Assembly: GCA_020638795.1 (NCBI GenBank)
Contig: JACKHW010000001.1
Span: 1 to 64,000, forward strand
DNA length: 64,000 bases
Origin: Planctomycetota bacterium
GTDB taxonomy: Bacteria; Planctomycetota; UBA1135; GCA-002748355
Direction: 5' to 3'
Positions 16,812-25,497 of the stretch are shown one piece after another. Made by a program: the position numbers and the translations under genes. Within the stretch, counting starts at the first letter, position 1; every line of letters starts with the position of its first letter. Below the pieces are notes generated by a model. The model made no database searches. It saw nothing but the letters and a program-made list of their open reading frames with translations, and had not been told where the DNA came from.

Positions 16812-19064
16812 TCAGGCGCCCGCGACGCCGATCGTGCTCGGCGCGGATTCGTAGAACGTCACCCGAGCCGTCTTGACGTCGTAGATCGCTCCGATGATCG
16901 CGATCTCCCGTCGATCGAGCATGCCGGAGAGAGCCGAGCTGTGCTCACGGATGTATTCGATGGTGTTCTCGATGTGGATCTGCGTGACGTGTCCCACGAA
17001 GTCGCTGTTGTTGCTCGTCCGGTCCCCTGTCGTCGACGTCTCGAGATCGACGGCTTCTTGGATCACGTTCGTGATCGAGGGGAGGTTCTCGAGGCCCAGG
17101 GAGTCGAGGTCGAGCGCACCGGCCGCGAAGTCGCACGTCGCTGAAACCGCGCCGCATCTCGTGTGTCCTAGCACGACTATGAGCTTCGAACCCGCGACCT
17201 TGCACGCGTACTCCATGCTGCCGAGGACTTCGTCGGTGGGCACGTTGCCCGCGACTCGGATGCTGAAGATGTCGCCGATCCCGAGGTCGAACAATAGTTC
17301 GACCGGCGCCCGCGAGTCGATGCAGCTGAGCACGCACGCCATCGGGTGCTGACCGGCGGCCGTCTTGTCGGCCTGGCGCACGAGATCTCGCTTGAGTCGT
17401 CGGTTGGTGGCGAAGCGGTCGTTGCCGTCGCGCAGGATGCGCAACACCGCGTCCGGGGTCATCTTCGTCTGGATCTCGCGTGTCGAGTAGTCGATGTGTT
17501 CCACGACATCGCCGAGTTCGTATTGCTCTTGGAAACCGACGAGGCTCACCGTCACCCCGCGAGCGCGGGACGTGTCCGTGACGAACTCCTGGATCAGTGC
17601 GAGCACGTCCGGATCGATGTACTCGCAAACCCGAGCGTCGATGATGACGTGACGGTCCCGCTCGAATTCGTCGAGCATCATCGCGAGGTGCGCGCGATTG
17701 AAGAAGTTGACCTGCTTGGTGAGTTCGATGCGGGTCACCTTGCCGCTCGCGTGCTCTTCCTCGATCACGTGGAAGCCGCCCTTCATGTAGCGCCAGAGGG
17801 CGAACGCCAAACTCACGCCAAGTCCGATCATGACACCGACCAAGAGGTCAGTCCAAACGATCGCGACGACCGTGACGAGGAACGGGACGAATTGGCTGAT
17901 CCCGTCGTTCCACATCTGCTTCAGCAGTCGTGGGTTGGCGAGTTTGAACCCGGTGACGACGAGCACGGCCGCGAGAGCGGCAAGCGGGACTCGGTTGAGG
18001 ATCGTCGCGAAGAAGGCGACGCTCACGAGCAGCAGCGCACCATGCGTCAGTGTCGACAGCCGCGACCTCACTCCGAGGCCCGCGTTGACCGAGCTGCGCA
18101 CGATGACGGAAGTCATCGGCAGGCCGCCGATCGCTCCAGCGACGATGTTCCCGACGCCTTGGGCCATGAGTTCACGATTGGGCGGTGAGCTGCGGCGCAA
18201 GGGGTCGATACGGTCGGTCGCCTCGAGGTTGAGCAGGGTTTCGAGCGACGCGACGATCGCGAGCGTGATGGCAGCGACCCAGATGGCCGGGTCGAAGAAC
18301 CGGGACATGTCGGGGAAGTGCAGCAGATCCGCGAGCGAACCCTCCGAGCCCACGACCGGGACCTGAACCAGGTGCGAGGTCTCGAGCGCCCATGACGGCG
18401 CTACCATGGCATAGAACTCGCTGATCAGGGTGCCGACGACGACCGCGACGAGAGCGCTCGGGACGATCGACTTCTTGAGCTTGGTCTTGCCCCACACGAC
18501 CATGATCGACATCGAAACGATCCCGATGATCGCGGCCCCCGGGACGAGGGTCTTGAACGTCGACATGAGCGCGCTGAACGTGTTGTCGCCGTCCTCCTGG
18601 TTGAAGGACATGTCCCCTTCGTAGTCACTGTCGTGACCGAGGAGGTGCGGCATCTGCTTGAGGATGAGCAGCACGCCGATCGCCGCGAGCAGGCCTTTGA
18701 TCACGCTGCTCGGGAAGTAGTTGGCGAGTCCACCAGCACGCAGAGCTGCGAGCCCGAGCTGCAAGAAGCCCGAGATCAGGACCGCGGTGAGGAAAGCTTC
18801 GAAGCTGCCCAGCCCGCTGATCTGCGCAACCACGATGGCCGCGAGGCCCGCTGCCGGACCCGACACGCTCACATGCGATCCGCTCAGGGCCCCGACGATC
18901 AGGCCTCCGATGATGCCGGAGATGATGCCCGCATGAAGAGGCGCACCGGATGCATGCGCAATGCCGAGGCAGAGCGGTAACGCGACGAGGAAGACGACGA
19001 GGCCTGCGATCAGGTCCCGGCCGTGGAAGCCGGGGCTGCTCGCCTGAAGCGAGGGGTCGGTCAT
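16812..19064 (-). CDS. SulP transporter-STAS-beta-carbonic anhydrase fusion
   Basis: This is a 750-residue fusion. Residues 10-430 are a SulP/SLC26 anion transporter with the usual helix pattern (SGSHVSVSGPAAGLAAIVV, GGLPMTSVIVRSSVNAG). Residues about 440-545 form a STAS-like domain (FFNRAHLAMMLDEFERDRHVIIDA). Residues 560-750 are a beta-class carbonic anhydrase with zinc ligands Cys581, His634 and Cys637 and the Asp583-Arg585 dyad (SCIDSR, GHTRCGAV). Related fusions are known and are thought to couple anion movement to CO2/bicarbonate interconversion. Bicarbonate is therefore the likely substrate, by inference. ATG 19064 precedes the first helix. The frame continues upstream without homology. 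Confidence 0.92.
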   Translation of the reverse strand: MTDPSLQASSPGFHGRDLIAGLVVFLVALPLCLGIAHASGAPLHAGIISGIIGGLIVGALSGSHVSVSGPAAGLAAIVVAQISGLGSFEAFLTAVLISGFLQLGLAALRAGGLANYFPSSVIKGLLAAIGVLLILKQMPHLLGHDSDYEGDMSFNQEDGDNTFSALMSTFKTLVPGAAIIGIVSMSIMVVWGKTKLKKSIVPSALVAVVVGTLISEFYAMVAPSWALETSHLVQVPVVGSEGSLADLLHFPDMSRFFDPAIWVAAITLAIVASLETLLNLEATDRIDPLRRSSPPNRELMAQGVGNIVAGAIGGLPMTSVIVRSSVNAGLGVRSRLSTLTHGALLLVSVAFFATILNRVPLAALAAVLVVTGFKLANPRLLKQMWNDGISQFVPFLVTVVAIVWTDLLVGVMIGLGVSLAFALWRYMKGGFHVIEEEHASGKVTRIELTKQVNFFNRAHLAMMLDEFERDRHVIIDARVCEYIDPDVLALIQEFVTDTSRARGVTVSLVGFQEQYELGDVVEHIDYSTREIQTKMTPDAVLRILRDGNDRFATNRRLKRDLVRQADKTAAGQHPMACVLSCIDSRAPVELLFDLGIGDIFSIRVAGNVPTDEVLGSMEYACKVAGSKLIVVLGHTRCGAVSATCDFAAGALDLDSLGLENLPSITNVIQEAVDLETSTTGDRTSNNSDFVGHVTQIHIENTIEYIREHSSALSGMLDRREIAIIGAIYDVKTARVTFYESAPSTIGVAGA

Positions 19065-19295
19065 GACGATCCTGAGGTTCGAGCTGAGGCGAGCAGACGC
19101 ACTCTGGGACCTGGCTCCCGGCTTTTCAACCCGCAGCGGGCATGCTCCACGAAACCGGTTGCACGGCATCCGCGCGACGCGAAGATTCGCGTCGTACCCC
19201 CGTCGCCGCGGCGTGCAGGATCGCGCCGCATGTCGCGGAGCTTTGCCCGCATTCGCGCGTCGGGCACGCCGTCGTGCCGCTTCGGCCCGACCTTC

Positions 19296-19337
19296 GTCAT
19301 CGATACCCCGTCATCGAAACCCCGTCGTCGCTACCCC
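19296..19337 (+). repeat. Three 14-base tandem repeats upstream of moxR
   Basis: Three adjacent 14-mers, GTCATCGATACCCC, GTCATCGAAACCCC and GTCGTCGCTACCCC, end 13 bases before the moxR start codon. They sit in the 286-base divergent region between the SulP fusion and moxR, which otherwise shows nothing I can support. The repeats overlap where the 5' leader of the Bat operon should be, so they could be operators or leader elements. A GGAG just after them is the moxR ribosome binding site. Confidence 0.55.
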
Positions 19338-19350
19338 ACCGGAGTCCCTG

Positions 19351-20340
19351 ATGAGCGATCCGCTCGCCCAGACCGAGACGATTCGCGCCGAGAGCGAGTT
19401 CCTTCGAGAGATCCGTCAAGCGCTCGCGCGCGTTCTGGTCGGCCAGGAAGCGATGGTCGACGGGCTCCTGATCGGTCTCCTCGCGGATGGACACGTGCTT
19501 CTCGAAGGCCTTCCGGGGCTCGCCAAGACCCTCGCCGTGTCGTCGCTCGCGCGGGTCTGCGGAGGCGAGTTCCGGCGCCTCCAGTTCACCCCGGACCTCC
19601 TTCCTGCCGACCTCGTCGGCACCCAGGTCTACAACCCCAAGGACGGCGAATGGTCGGTCAAGGAAGGGCCGCTCTTCGCGAACTTCGTGCTCGCGGACGA
19701 GATCAATCGAGCTCCTGCCAAGGTTCAGTCCGCGCTGCTCGAAGCGATGCAGGAGCGGCAGGTCACGCTCGCTGGCGAGACTCGGAAGCTGCCGCGACCC
19801 TTCCTCGTGCTCGCGACGCAGAACCCCGTCGAACAAGAAGGCACGTATCCGTTGCCCGAGGCGCAGGTCGATCGCTTCTTGCTCAAGATCGTGATCGGCT
19901 ATCCAGGACGCGACGATGAGATCGAAATCGTCCGGCGCATGGCGCGACTCGATCCGCTTCCCGAACTCCCGGTCGTCGCGAACCCCGAACAGATCCTCCG
20001 GGCTCGCAAGGCCGTCGACCAGGTCTACCTCGACGACAAGATCCTCGGTTACATCGTCGATCTCGTCTTCGCGACTCGCGAACCGGGTCGCGTCGGTCTC
20101 GGAGAACTCGCACCGCTCATCCTCTACGGAGCTTCGCCGCGAGCGTCGATCGCGCTGACGCGATGCGCGAAGGCGCGTGCGTTCCTCGACGGCCGCGGCT
20201 ACGTGACACCGCAAGACGTCAAGTCGGTCGGCAATCCGGTGCTTCGCCATCGCGTGCTCGTCAGCTACGAGGCCGAAGCGGAGAACATCGACAGCGCCGA
20301 GATCCTGCGTCGCCTTTTCGATCACGTCCCGGTTCCCTGA
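19351..20340 (+). CDS. moxR: MoxR-family AAA+ ATPase
   Basis: This is a 329-residue AAA+ ATPase of the MoxR type, thought to act as a chaperone for VWA-domain partners. Walker A is GLPGLAKT (53-60), Walker B is FVLADE (112-117), sensor 1 is LATQNPVEQEGTYPLPEAQ, and the lid domain follows. The length is normal. It starts the operon moxR-DUF58-batA-batB-batC-batD-batE, an arrangement known from Bacteroides and many planctomycetes. ATG 19351 with GGAG upstream is the start; the frame extends upstream without homology. Confidence 0.93.
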   Translation: MSDPLAQTETIRAESEFLREIRQALARVLVGQEAMVDGLLIGLLADGHVLLEGLPGLAKTLAVSSLARVCGGEFRRLQFTPDLLPADLVGTQVYNPKDGEWSVKEGPLFANFVLADEINRAPAKVQSALLEAMQERQVTLAGETRKLPRPFLVLATQNPVEQEGTYPLPEAQVDRFLLKIVIGYPGRDDEIEIVRRMARLDPLPELPVVANPEQILRARKAVDQVYLDDKILGYIVDLVFATREPGRVGLGELAPLILYGASPRASIALTRCAKARAFLDGRGYVTPQDVKSVGNPVLRHRVLVSYEAEAENIDSAEILRRLFDHVPVP

Positions 20341-20358
20341 TCGCCGAGCGTCGTATCC

Positions 20359-21294
20359 ATGGCTCCCTCCGGAGACCGCAAAGAGCGCCCAGCTGTCGAT
20401 CCCGAACTCCTGCGAGAAGTTCGGCGGATCCAGATTCGTACCGACCGCCTCGTGACCGATGTCGTTTCGGGCGGCTACAGCTCCGTGTTCCGTGGCTCGG
20501 GCATCGAGTTCGACGAAGTGCGCGAGTGGGTGGAGGGCGACGACTACAGATCGGTCGATTGGAACGTCACCGCGCGTGCCGGACGCCCATTCATCAAGAA
20601 GTTCGTCGAAGAGCGCGAGCTCACGGTGCTGTTCGTTCTCGATCGGTCGCGGTCGATGCGCTTCGGCAGCGTCGTGCGCGACGGTCGGCCTCGGTCGATG
20701 TCCTGGGCCGCGACCGAGTTCGTCGCGTGCCTCGCACTGTCGGCGAACCGGAACAACGACAAGGTCGGCTTCGTCGCGACCGACGGTGATCGGCCGCTCT
20801 TCGTTCCCGCGGCGAAGGGGCGTGCACATGTCCTGCGCATCCTTCGCGATTGCCTCGCCGACCCTGCGGACCCGAGTACGGATCGGCTCGCCGAGGCGAT
20901 CGGCTACGCCGCACGCGTGCAGCGCAAGCGCGCGATCGTCTTCGTGCTCAGTGACTTCCTCGGTGCATTCCCCGAGCGTGAGCTGCGGCTTCTCTCGCGT
21001 CGTCACGATCTGAGCCTCGTGCCGTGTTCGGACCCGCGGCTCGAAGAACTCCCGAAGGGTGCCGGTCTCCTCCACCTACAAGACCTCGAAAGCGGCGCCT
21101 CGCAGGTGATCGACGCAGGCTCGACACGTGTGCGCGCTGCCTACGCAGAGCGTGCTCGGGAGCGCCGAGAACAGCTCGCCGAACGCGCCCGACGTCTCGG
21201 CGCGGGACTCCTGCCGATCGACACCAAGGAGCCGGTCAGCAGCCGAGTCGTCGCGTTCTTCCGCAAGCGCGAGCTGCAGCGGAGGCACGGGTGA
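20359..21294 (+). CDS. DUF58 domain protein
   Basis: This is a 311-residue cytoplasmic protein of the DUF58 family, which accompanies MoxR ATPases. The family block is VFRGSGIEFDEVREWVEGDD followed by YRSVDWNVTAR (about 43-73). A VWA-like half follows with the MIDAS-type motif DRSRSM (95-100). It lies 18 bases after moxR and overlaps batA by 4 bases (GTGA). The role is inferred from family and context: a partner or substrate of the MoxR ATPase in envelope stress or cofactor insertion. Confidence 0.9.
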   Translation: MAPSGDRKERPAVDPELLREVRRIQIRTDRLVTDVVSGGYSSVFRGSGIEFDEVREWVEGDDYRSVDWNVTARAGRPFIKKFVEERELTVLFVLDRSRSMRFGSVVRDGRPRSMSWAATEFVACLALSANRNNDKVGFVATDGDRPLFVPAAKGRAHVLRILRDCLADPADPSTDRLAEAIGYAARVQRKRAIVFVLSDFLGAFPERELRLLSRRHDLSLVPCSDPRLEELPKGAGLLHLQDLESGASQVIDAGSTRVRAAYAERARERREQLAERARRLGAGLLPIDTKEPVSSRVVAFFRKRELQRRHG

Positions 21295-23414
21295 AACGCG
21301 CCGTATCGACGTGGATCGCGGTGCTCGCGCTCGGCTGCGCATGCGTCGCCCAAGACGCTGTCTTCCCCGAACCGGGTGCGGGCGAGATCGCGATCGCGAT
21401 CGCGCCGAAGCGTGCAGACACGACCTTGGGGGCGAAGGTCGCCGTGAAGGTCCACGTGCGCGTCGCGAAGGGATTCGAGCTCGCCGGCCTGGCCGACGGC
21501 AACGCGTCGAAGCGTCTCTTCGGGACGTGGACCGCGAGCAAGGACGCGATCGGGATCGAGGTCGATCTTGGGGAATCGCGCACCGAGACCGATGACTCCG
21601 GTGCTCTGCATCTCTATGCCGAACCGACTGTGAGAGCGCTGAGGCTCGGTTCGATCGAGCTCCCGTCGCTCGTCGCACGAGCGAAACCCGTTTCGACGGA
21701 TGGCGTCGCGAGTGGCGATCCCGTCACTGCCGAGTCCACGGTGCTGACGCTCGAAGTCGGCACGGTGCTCGAAGAAGGGGGAAGCCGCACAGCTGCGGAG
21801 GTGGGCGACGAGTTCGTCGTCGATGCACCGAGTCCACCGCTGTGGCCGTGGATCGTCGGTGCGTTCGGCGCGCTCGCCCTCGCGGCCCTATTCCGGTTGT
21901 GGATGCGTCGACGCCGTCGCCAACTTCCCGAAGTCGTTGTCCCGCGCATCCCGCCGGATCAGCAAGCGTTCGCGCGGATTCGAGAACTCGAACGCATGCT
22001 CGAACGTGGCGAGATCGGTGGCGAACGGCTCGTCGTCGAAGCGTCTGCGACACTGCGCAAATGGCTCGAAGACGGCCTCGGACAAGCGTCGCTCGCGCGC
22101 ACGACGGACGAGTTCTTGGACGATTTGCGACGGACGACTCGGTTCTCGGTCGTGCAGCAGAATCGATTGCAGGACTTCCTCAGGCGCTGCGACCTGATCA
22201 AGTTCGCGGGGCAGGAACCGACGCGAGTCGAGTGCAAGGACTTGCTGGGTTCGGTCCGTGCGTTCGTCGAAGAGACGGCGCAGCGTCACGCAGAGCCGAT
22301 CGAGAACAAGGTCGCCAAGGTTCCGGTCCTCGTACTGCCGATTGTCGTGCAGGCGTCCGATAGAGCCTCGGACGTCGTCTCGGGTCCGTCACGAACATTC
22401 GCGGAATGGCAGGAGTCGGTCTTCGGTTTCGCGTTCGCGGATCCGTGGTTCTTGTTGCTCCTGCTCGCTCTGCCATTGCTCGTTTGGCGTGCGCGTGCCC
22501 GCAAGCCGGCTCTGGGGATCGCGTCCGCTTCGATGATCGAAGGCCTGCCGGGGACCGTGAGGTCGCGAGTCCGCTGGCTGCCGCGCACGCTCGTGATCCT
22601 CGCGCTCGTGCCTCTGATCCTCGCGTGCGCGAGACCTCAGGTCTTGGAGCGTGTTCCGATCGAGTCGCAGGGCATCGACATCATGCTGACGCTCGATCTG
22701 AGTTCTTCGATGGCGGCTCGTGATCTCGGGGATGCATCACCGCCAGGCCAAGGCCCGACGAGACTCGATGTCGTGAAGCGCGTCGCGAAGCAGTTCATCG
22801 AGAAACGTACGGGCGATCGAATCGGCCTCATTGCCTTCGCGCGCTACCCGGACCTCGCATGTCCGCGCACGCTCGACCATCAGGCCCTGTTGCGCTTCCT
22901 CGAACCGTTGCAACACAAGCGTGTTCCTAGCACGTTCGGTGATCGCGGAGACCCCGAGGATGGCACGGCGATCGGTGCAGCCCTCGCGCTGACGGCCGAG
23001 CGCTTACGCGACGAGAGGGTCAAGAGCCGCGTGGCGATCTTGCTTTCCGATGGCAACGAAACCGTCAATTCGATCGATCCGATCGAGGCGGCGAAGCTCG
23101 CATCGGACGCGGACGTGCGCATCTACGCGATCGGCGCCGGTCGCTTCCAGCAAGACGCGTTCGGAAATCGCTACAAGATCGATTTCGCGACGCTGCGTCA
23201 GATCGCGGACAAGACCGGTGGCGAATTCTTCGAGGCGGACAGCGAGGCAGCACTCGACAAGATCTTCGAACGCATCGATCAGCTCGAACGCACGGAGCTC
23301 GAGGATCCGGTCTTCGCGGTCGACGAGCGGTTTCAGGTCTTGCTCCTCGTCGGCTTCTCGATGCTCGTGTTCGCCGCACTCCTGCGCTTCCTCGTGTTCG
23401 TGGAGGTGCCGTGA
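21291..23414 (+). CDS. batA: BatA-like VWA protein with N-terminal extension
   Basis: This is a 707-residue fusion beginning at GTG 21291. Residues 1-21 are a signal peptide, followed by a beta-rich periplasmic domain and a membrane helix near 184-205 (LWPWIVGAFGALALAALFRL). A cytoplasmic helical domain at about 210-340 resembles DUF4381. A standard BatA part then starts with two membrane helices (about 384-400 and 425-445) and a VWA domain whose MIDAS is LDLSSSM near residue 467. A last helix at 680-703 closes it. The usual BatA is about 330 residues, so this joins two proteins normally encoded apart. It overlaps the genes on both sides by 4 bases. Confidence 0.85.
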   Translation: MKRAVSTWIAVLALGCACVAQDAVFPEPGAGEIAIAIAPKRADTTLGAKVAVKVHVRVAKGFELAGLADGNASKRLFGTWTASKDAIGIEVDLGESRTETDDSGALHLYAEPTVRALRLGSIELPSLVARAKPVSTDGVASGDPVTAESTVLTLEVGTVLEEGGSRTAAEVGDEFVVDAPSPPLWPWIVGAFGALALAALFRLWMRRRRRQLPEVVVPRIPPDQQAFARIRELERMLERGEIGGERLVVEASATLRKWLEDGLGQASLARTTDEFLDDLRRTTRFSVVQQNRLQDFLRRCDLIKFAGQEPTRVECKDLLGSVRAFVEETAQRHAEPIENKVAKVPVLVLPIVVQASDRASDVVSGPSRTFAEWQESVFGFAFADPWFLLLLLALPLLVWRARARKPALGIASASMIEGLPGTVRSRVRWLPRTLVILALVPLILACARPQVLERVPIESQGIDIMLTLDLSSSMAARDLGDASPPGQGPTRLDVVKRVAKQFIEKRTGDRIGLIAFARYPDLACPRTLDHQALLRFLEPLQHKRVPSTFGDRGDPEDGTAIGAALALTAERLRDERVKSRVAILLSDGNETVNSIDPIEAAKLASDADVRIYAIGAGRFQQDAFGNRYKIDFATLRQIADKTGGEFFEADSEAALDKIFERIDQLERTELEDPVFAVDERFQVLLLVGFSMLVFAALLRFLVFVEVP

Positions 23415-24460
23415 ACGACTTCTTCTTCATCCATCCGGAGCGATGGTGGTTCGTGGCGCTCCCGATCGTCTTGGCCGCGCTCGGAGTTTCGGTCTTCGCG
23501 CGAAAGAAGCGCGCTCGTGCGCTCTACGCGGATCTGACGGCGCATGTCGTGCTCTTCGAGGATGCTGCGCCACGCGGACGGGCGCTGTCGTTGGTGCTCG
23601 AATTCGTGGGTCTGGCGTTGATCGCGCTTGCTGCTCTCGAGCCCGCGGCAGGCTACACCGTCTCGAAGGTGCAACGTCGTGGTATCGACATCGTCGTGTG
23701 TCTCGATACGAGCCGTTCGATGCTCGCCGAGGACATTGCCCCGACCCGTCTCGATCGCGCCAAACGTGACCTCAGCGCACTGCTCCCGCATCTCGGCGGT
23801 GATCGAATCGCGCTGATCGCGTTCGCCGGCTCGACGCGTGTCGTCTGTCCGTTGACCCATGATTTGGGTGCGTTCGATGCTCTAATCGGCGGTGTCGACA
23901 CGACAGCGACGCGCAGTGGCGGGACCGACATCGGTGGCGCGCTCCGTGCAGCGCTCGCGCTGTTGCCCGCGGATGGAGCCGGGTCGCAGACCGTCATCCT
24001 CCTCAGTGACGGCGAAGATCTCGAAGCCAAGGCGCAGAGCGAGTCCGAACTCATGCGTGCGCGCGGCGTGAGGCTACATGCCATCGGTTATGGCTCGCCG
24101 CTCGGAGCGAAGATTCCCGAAGACGACGGCGGCTACGTCAAGGACGAGCACGGCCAAGATGTCGTGACCAAGCTCGATGCCGAGGGGCTGCGCACGCTCG
24201 CGACCTCGTGCTCGGGCGTTTACGTCGCTTCCGATGCGTATCCTCTTCCCGTCGTCGAAGTGTTCGAGAAGCGCGTCCAGCCACTCGCGAAGCGACGCTT
24301 CGAATCCGAAGATCGGCGGGAGCCGCGGAATCGCTATCAGATGGTCCTGTTGCCCGGGATCCTCGCACTGATCATCGGCGTGTTGTTGCAGGACCGCACG
24401 CGACGTCGTCGTTCCGTTCGGGGCTCGATGCGTGCAGGAGCGGAACGGAGTTCGACATGA
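23411..24460 (+). CDS. batB: BatB-like VWA protein
   Basis: This is a 349-residue membrane-anchored VWA protein, starting at GTG 23411. Two N-terminal membrane helices (12-30 and 59-78) precede a VWA domain with the complete MIDAS motif Asp99-Thr-Ser101-Arg-Ser103, and later SGGTDIGGAL and LLSDGED. A final helix near the C-terminus (VLLPGILALIIGVLL) anchors the other end. It is the second VWA protein of the Bat operon and probably pairs with BatA in the membrane. Start and stop both overlap neighbouring genes by 4 bases. Confidence 0.9.
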   Translation: MNDFFFIHPERWWFVALPIVLAALGVSVFARKKRARALYADLTAHVVLFEDAAPRGRALSLVLEFVGLALIALAALEPAAGYTVSKVQRRGIDIVVCLDTSRSMLAEDIAPTRLDRAKRDLSALLPHLGGDRIALIAFAGSTRVVCPLTHDLGAFDALIGGVDTTATRSGGTDIGGALRAALALLPADGAGSQTVILLSDGEDLEAKAQSESELMRARGVRLHAIGYGSPLGAKIPEDDGGYVKDEHGQDVVTKLDAEGLRTLATSCSGVYVASDAYPLPVVEVFEKRVQPLAKRRFESEDRREPRNRYQMVLLPGILALIIGVLLQDRTRRRRSVRGSMRAGAERSST

Positions 24461-25497
24461 ATCCTCTCTACGGAATCCTCGCTGCCGTGATGGCGTCCAT
24501 GGTCGTCCTGGGCGATCGCGATGCGTTTCGCGAAGGTGTCGTGTTGTTGCGCGCCGGAAAGGCGTCGGAAGCGTTCGCCACGCTACAACGTGCCGAGAAG
24601 TCCTACGGCGACGAGATTCCCGCCGAGTTGTTGGCGGACCTCGCACTCGCGGCCCACGCGACGGACCGGCTCGACGATGCTGCAGCGTATGCCGAACGCG
24701 CGGCGGCGATGGACGCCCGCTTCGATTTGTTGCGCGACACGGTCGTCGGTGCCGTGCGCCTGAAACAAGCACAAGAAGCCATGGCGGCGCAGCCTCAGCC
24801 GGATCTGGGTCACGCGTCGACGAGCGCCCTGCGCGCGATCACGGCGTTCACCCGCGCGTTGTCCGCGCAACCCGAATCCGACAAGGCGCGGCGCAACCTC
24901 GAACGGGCGTTGCTCCTGAAGCAGGAGATCGAGGATCAGCAGCAGAGGAAGGACGACGAGACGAAGAAAGACGAGAAGAAGAAAGACGACGAGAAGAAAG
25001 ACGACAAGGAACAGAACAAGAAGTCCGACGAACAGAAGCAGGACGAACAGAAGCAGGACGAGAAGAAGCAGGACGAGAAGAAGCAGAACGAGAAGTCCGA
25101 CGAGAAAAAACAGGACGAGCAGAAACAGGACGAGCAGAAGCCCGACGAGAAGCCCGACGAGCAGAGCAAATCCCAGCCGATTCCCGACGAGTCCAAACAG
25201 GACGAGCAGAAGCCGCAGGATCCGCAAAAGGCGGACGAGCAAGCTCCGAACGACGAGAAGCCGGAGGGCTCCAAGCAGCAAGAGCCGAAAGAGGAGGACG
25301 CCAAGGCGCAGCCTTCGGAGAGCAAGCAGGAGCCGACAAAGGGTGGAGAGCCGCAGGAGACGACCGAGCAACACGGAGAGTTGACGCCCACCGAGGTGCG
25401 GTTGCTGCAGCGTCAGCTCGAGAAGCTCATGGAAGAACAGCGCAAGCTTCGAAAGGCCCAAGCCGAGCGGAGCCAGCCGGGAAAGAAGGGGTGGTGA
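24457..25497 (+). CDS. batC: BatC-like TPR protein with Lys/Glu/Gln-Asp repeat region
   Basis: This is a 346-residue protein. Residues 1-20 look like a short signal or anchor (MNPLYGILAAVMASMVVLG). Residues 22-160 are TPR-like helices. Residues 165-315 are an extreme low-complexity tract of K, D, E, Q and P built from variants of KQDEQ (15-base DNA unit), and the C-terminus returns to a helix. Position in the operon and the TPR part fit BatC. The charged tract is probably extended and may be a spacer or interaction arm in the periplasm. Its near-repetitive DNA is prone to length change. It overlaps batB by 4 bases and batD by 1. Confidence 0.82.
   Translation: MNPLYGILAAVMASMVVLGDRDAFREGVVLLRAGKASEAFATLQRAEKSYGDEIPAELLADLALAAHATDRLDDAAAYAERAAAMDARFDLLRDTVVGAVRLKQAQEAMAAQPQPDLGHASTSALRAITAFTRALSAQPESDKARRNLERALLLKQEIEDQQQRKDDETKKDEKKKDDEKKDDKEQNKKSDEQKQDEQKQDEKKQDEKKQNEKSDEKKQDEQKQDEQKPDEKPDEQSKSQPIPDESKQDEQKPQDPQKADEQAPNDEKPEGSKQQEPKEEDAKAQPSESKQEPTKGGEPQETTEQHGELTPTEVRLLQRQLEKLMEEQRKLRKAQAERSQPGKKGW

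Noticed and set aside
19297..21075. 592-residue minus-strand frame
   Set aside because: It is antisense to moxR and the DUF58 gene; long shadow frames are common in this high-GC DNA.
24949..25340. Possible CRISPR or noncoding repeat array
   Set aside because: The repeats are in frame within batC, have no spacers and encode a K/D/E/Q tract.
24432..25496. N-terminal extension of batD covering batC
   Set aside because: Its sequence is an out-of-frame translation of batC; the signal peptide begins at 25497.
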